Assembly (NCBI RefSeq): GCF_018131005.1
Contig: NZ_JAFCJK010000001.1
Coordinates: 186,001-250,000, forward strand
Source of the DNA: Bradyrhizobium lablabi
GTDB taxonomy: Bacteria > Pseudomonadota > Alphaproteobacteria > Rhizobiales > Xanthobacteraceae
Length of the DNA stretch: 64,000 bases
Direction: 5' to 3'
A program made the translations under genes and the position numbers. The stretch's first letter is position 1; every line of letters starts with the position of its first letter. Shown here one piece after another: positions 62,586 through 64,000 of this stretch. Below the pieces are notes generated by a model. That model made no database searches. It was given only the letters and a program-made list of their open reading frames with translations, and was not told where the DNA came from.

Positions 62586-63911
62586 TCAGGATCCCTGCCC
62601 GCCGCATTTGTTGGTCTTGACGTTGTAATTGCCGCACTTCTTGTCGACCCAGTCGCCGATCAGGTCCTTGGAGCCATCCAGCTCCTTCGACCACGCGTCG
62701 CCGGCCACCAGGCCCGGAGTCTTCCAGACCACGTCGAACTGGCCGTTGCCCTTGATCTCGCCGATGAACACCGGCTTGGTGATGTGGTGGTTCGGCAGCA
62801 TCTTCGACACGCCGCCGGTCAGGTTCGGCGCCTCGATGCCAGGAAGCGCGTCGATCACCTTGTCCGGATCGGTCGACTTCACCTTCTCGACCGCCTTCAC
62901 CCACATGTTGAAGCCGATCACATGAGCTTCCATCGGGTCGTTGGTCACGCGCTTCGGATTCTTGGTGTAGGCTTGCCAGTCCTTGATGAACTTCTCGTTC
63001 GCGGGGGTCTTGATCGACTCGAAGTAGTTCCAGGCGGCGAGATGGCCGACCAGCGGCTTGGTGTCGATACCGGCAAGCTCTTCCTCGCCGACCGAGAACG
63101 CGACCACCGGGATGTCGGTCGCCTTGATGCCCTGATTGCCCAATTCCTTGTAGAAGGGGACGTTGGCGTCGCCGTTGATGGTCGAGACCACCGCGGTCTT
63201 CTTGCCGGCCGAGCCGAACTTCTTGATGTCGGCCACGATCGTCTGCCAGTCGGAGTGACCGAACGGCGTGTAGTTGATCATGATGTCTTCCTGCTTGACG
63301 CCCTTCGACTTCAAGTAGGCCTCGAGGATCTTGTTGGTGGTGCGCGGATAGACGTAGTCGGTGCCCGCCAGCACCCAGCGCTTCACCTTCTCGTCCTTCA
63401 TCAGGTAGTCGACGGCCGGGATCGCCTGCTGGTTCGGGGCGGCGCCGGTGTAGAACACGTTGCGCTCGGATTCCTCGCCTTCATACTGCACGGGATAGAA
63501 CAGGATGTTGTTCAGCTCCTTGAACACCGGGAGCACGGACTTGCGCGACACCGAGGTCCAGCAACCGAACACGACCGCGACCTTGTCCTTGGTGATGAGC
63601 TCGCGCGCCTTTTCGGCAAACAGCGGCCAGTTCGATGCGGGATCGACGACGACGGCCTCGAGCTTCTTGCCGAGCACGCCACCTTTCTTGTTCTGCTCGT
63701 CGATCAGGAAAAGGACGGTGTCCTTCAGCGTGGTCTCGCTGATGGCCATGGTGCCGGAGAGCGAATGGAGAATGCCAACCTTGATGGTGTCCTCCGCCGC
63801 CTGCGCCGGCGAGAACGGCGAGGACGCAGCCAGACCCAAAACCAGGCCGGCGGTCGCCGCAAGCCAGCGGCGACGGGTCATCGCAAGATCGCAAGTAAGT
63901 TGAGTAAGCAT
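62586..63911 (-). CDS. urtA: urea ABC transporter substrate-binding protein UrtA
   Basis: The 441-residue protein has a twin-arginine-like signal (TRRRWLAATAGLVLGLAASS) and a mature domain with IKVGILHSLSGTMAISETTL, VVFGCWTSVSRKSVLPVFKE, LNNILFYPVQYEGEESERNV and FYTGAAPNQQAIPAVDYLM. These are diagnostic of UrtA (short-chain amide/urea binding). It captures urea in the periplasm. GGGAG lies upstream of ATG 63911. It heads the urt operon behind a sigma-54 promoter. Confidence 0.96.
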   Translation of the reverse strand: MLTQLTCDLAMTRRRWLAATAGLVLGLAASSPFSPAQAAEDTIKVGILHSLSGTMAISETTLKDTVLFLIDEQNKKGGVLGKKLEAVVVDPASNWPLFAEKARELITKDKVAVVFGCWTSVSRKSVLPVFKELNNILFYPVQYEGEESERNVFYTGAAPNQQAIPAVDYLMKDEKVKRWVLAGTDYVYPRTTNKILEAYLKSKGVKQEDIMINYTPFGHSDWQTIVADIKKFGSAGKKTAVVSTINGDANVPFYKELGNQGIKATDIPVVAFSVGEEELAGIDTKPLVGHLAAWNYFESIKTPANEKFIKDWQAYTKNPKRVTNDPMEAHVIGFNMWVKAVEKVKSTDPDKVIDALPGIEAPNLTGGVSKMLPNHHITKPVFIGEIKGNGQFDVVWKTPGLVAGDAWSKELDGSKDLIGDWVDKKCGNYNVKTNKCGGQGS

Positions 63912-63983
63912 GAAATGTCATCTCCCTGACGCAAGGCGTGAAACGCTTGCGAACGGCCACATGGCCGCCTGCGGTTAAGGGAA

Positions 63984-64000
63984 TCGCAAGAACCATGCCA
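63984..64000 (-). promoter_or_regulatory. sigma-54 (RpoN) -24/-12 promoter of urtA
   Basis: On the minus strand TGGCATGGTTCTTGCGA has GG and GC exactly 10 bases apart and matches TGGCAY-N5-TTGC. The GC lies about 75 bases before ATG 63911. RpoN with NtrC controls many nitrogen-scavenging genes; activator sites would lie outside the window. Confidence 0.72.

Noticed and set aside
62520..63929. Long rightward reading frame (469 codons) over urtA
   Set aside because: It is the antisense shadow of urtA, which has full family motifs; high GC keeps the opposite strand open. The same applies to the long antisense frames over the EAL gene (1249-2610), the flippase (15071-16690), cysI (24595-26220), cysG (26736-28169), cysNC (29088-30638), malate synthase (31092-32981) and the HRXXN kinase (49233-50897).

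Overview
The window reads as chromosomal backbone of a high-GC alphaproteobacterium. Gene content and dispersed repeats point to Bradyrhizobium or a close relative such as Rhodopseudomonas. The clues are a PhyR-NepR-EcfG general stress module, a cysG-DUF2849-cysI-DUF934-cysH sulfur operon with a fused CysNC, a urt-ure nitrogen cluster, and many small CsbD, DUF883 and one-helix proteins. The species is not fixed by anything here. I saw no rRNA, tRNA, insertion sequence, prophage or CRISPR array.

Left part (1-19.4 kb): the tail of a quinone oxidoreductase; two cyclic-di-GMP proteins (an EAL enzyme with a degenerate GGDEF, and a PDC-type diguanylate cyclase); galU; a lytic transglycosylase; a DUF459 SGNH-like protein; two divergent SDR genes beside a TauD/TfdA-type dioxygenase; YqgE; a DsbD-alpha-like protein; a polysaccharide flippase; and a 3-hydroxybutyrate dehydrogenase/patatin pair.

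Sulfur block (19.4-31.2 kb): a sulfate ABC importer (sbp-cysT-cysW-cysA) and an assimilation operon (cysG, DUF2849, cysI, DUF934, cysH) run leftward. cysD-cysNC run rightward from a shared AT-rich divergent promoter that carries two near-palindromes. Together they import sulfate, activate it to APS/PAPS, reduce it to sulfide and make siroheme for the sulfite reductase.

Middle (31.4-51 kb): malate synthase G, then an accessory zone of small envelope and stress proteins, two EamA exporters, an orphan substrate-binding protein and a fluoride-responsive unit (crcB-type riboswitch, 57-residue membrane protein, FluC). Two decayed loci also lie here: a histidine-kinase remnant and a TetR/P450 deletion scar. 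The master stress genes phyR, nepR and ecfG sit at 46.9-48.7 kb, with an HRXXN-type kinase beside them. Reading the gaps by eye gave repeated GGAAC-N16/17-CGTT (or close) boxes before small genes, so much of this zone is probably a local sigma-EcfG regulon.

Right part (51.2-64 kb): one leftward nitrogen-scavenging locus, urtABCDE (urea ABC importer) then ureD, ureA, ureB, an HD-domain hydrolase, ureC, a small monooxygenase-fold protein, ureE (with a tandem-repeat histidine tail), ureF and ureG. A canonical sigma-54 -24/-12 element lies at the extreme right edge before urtA, which fits nitrogen control.
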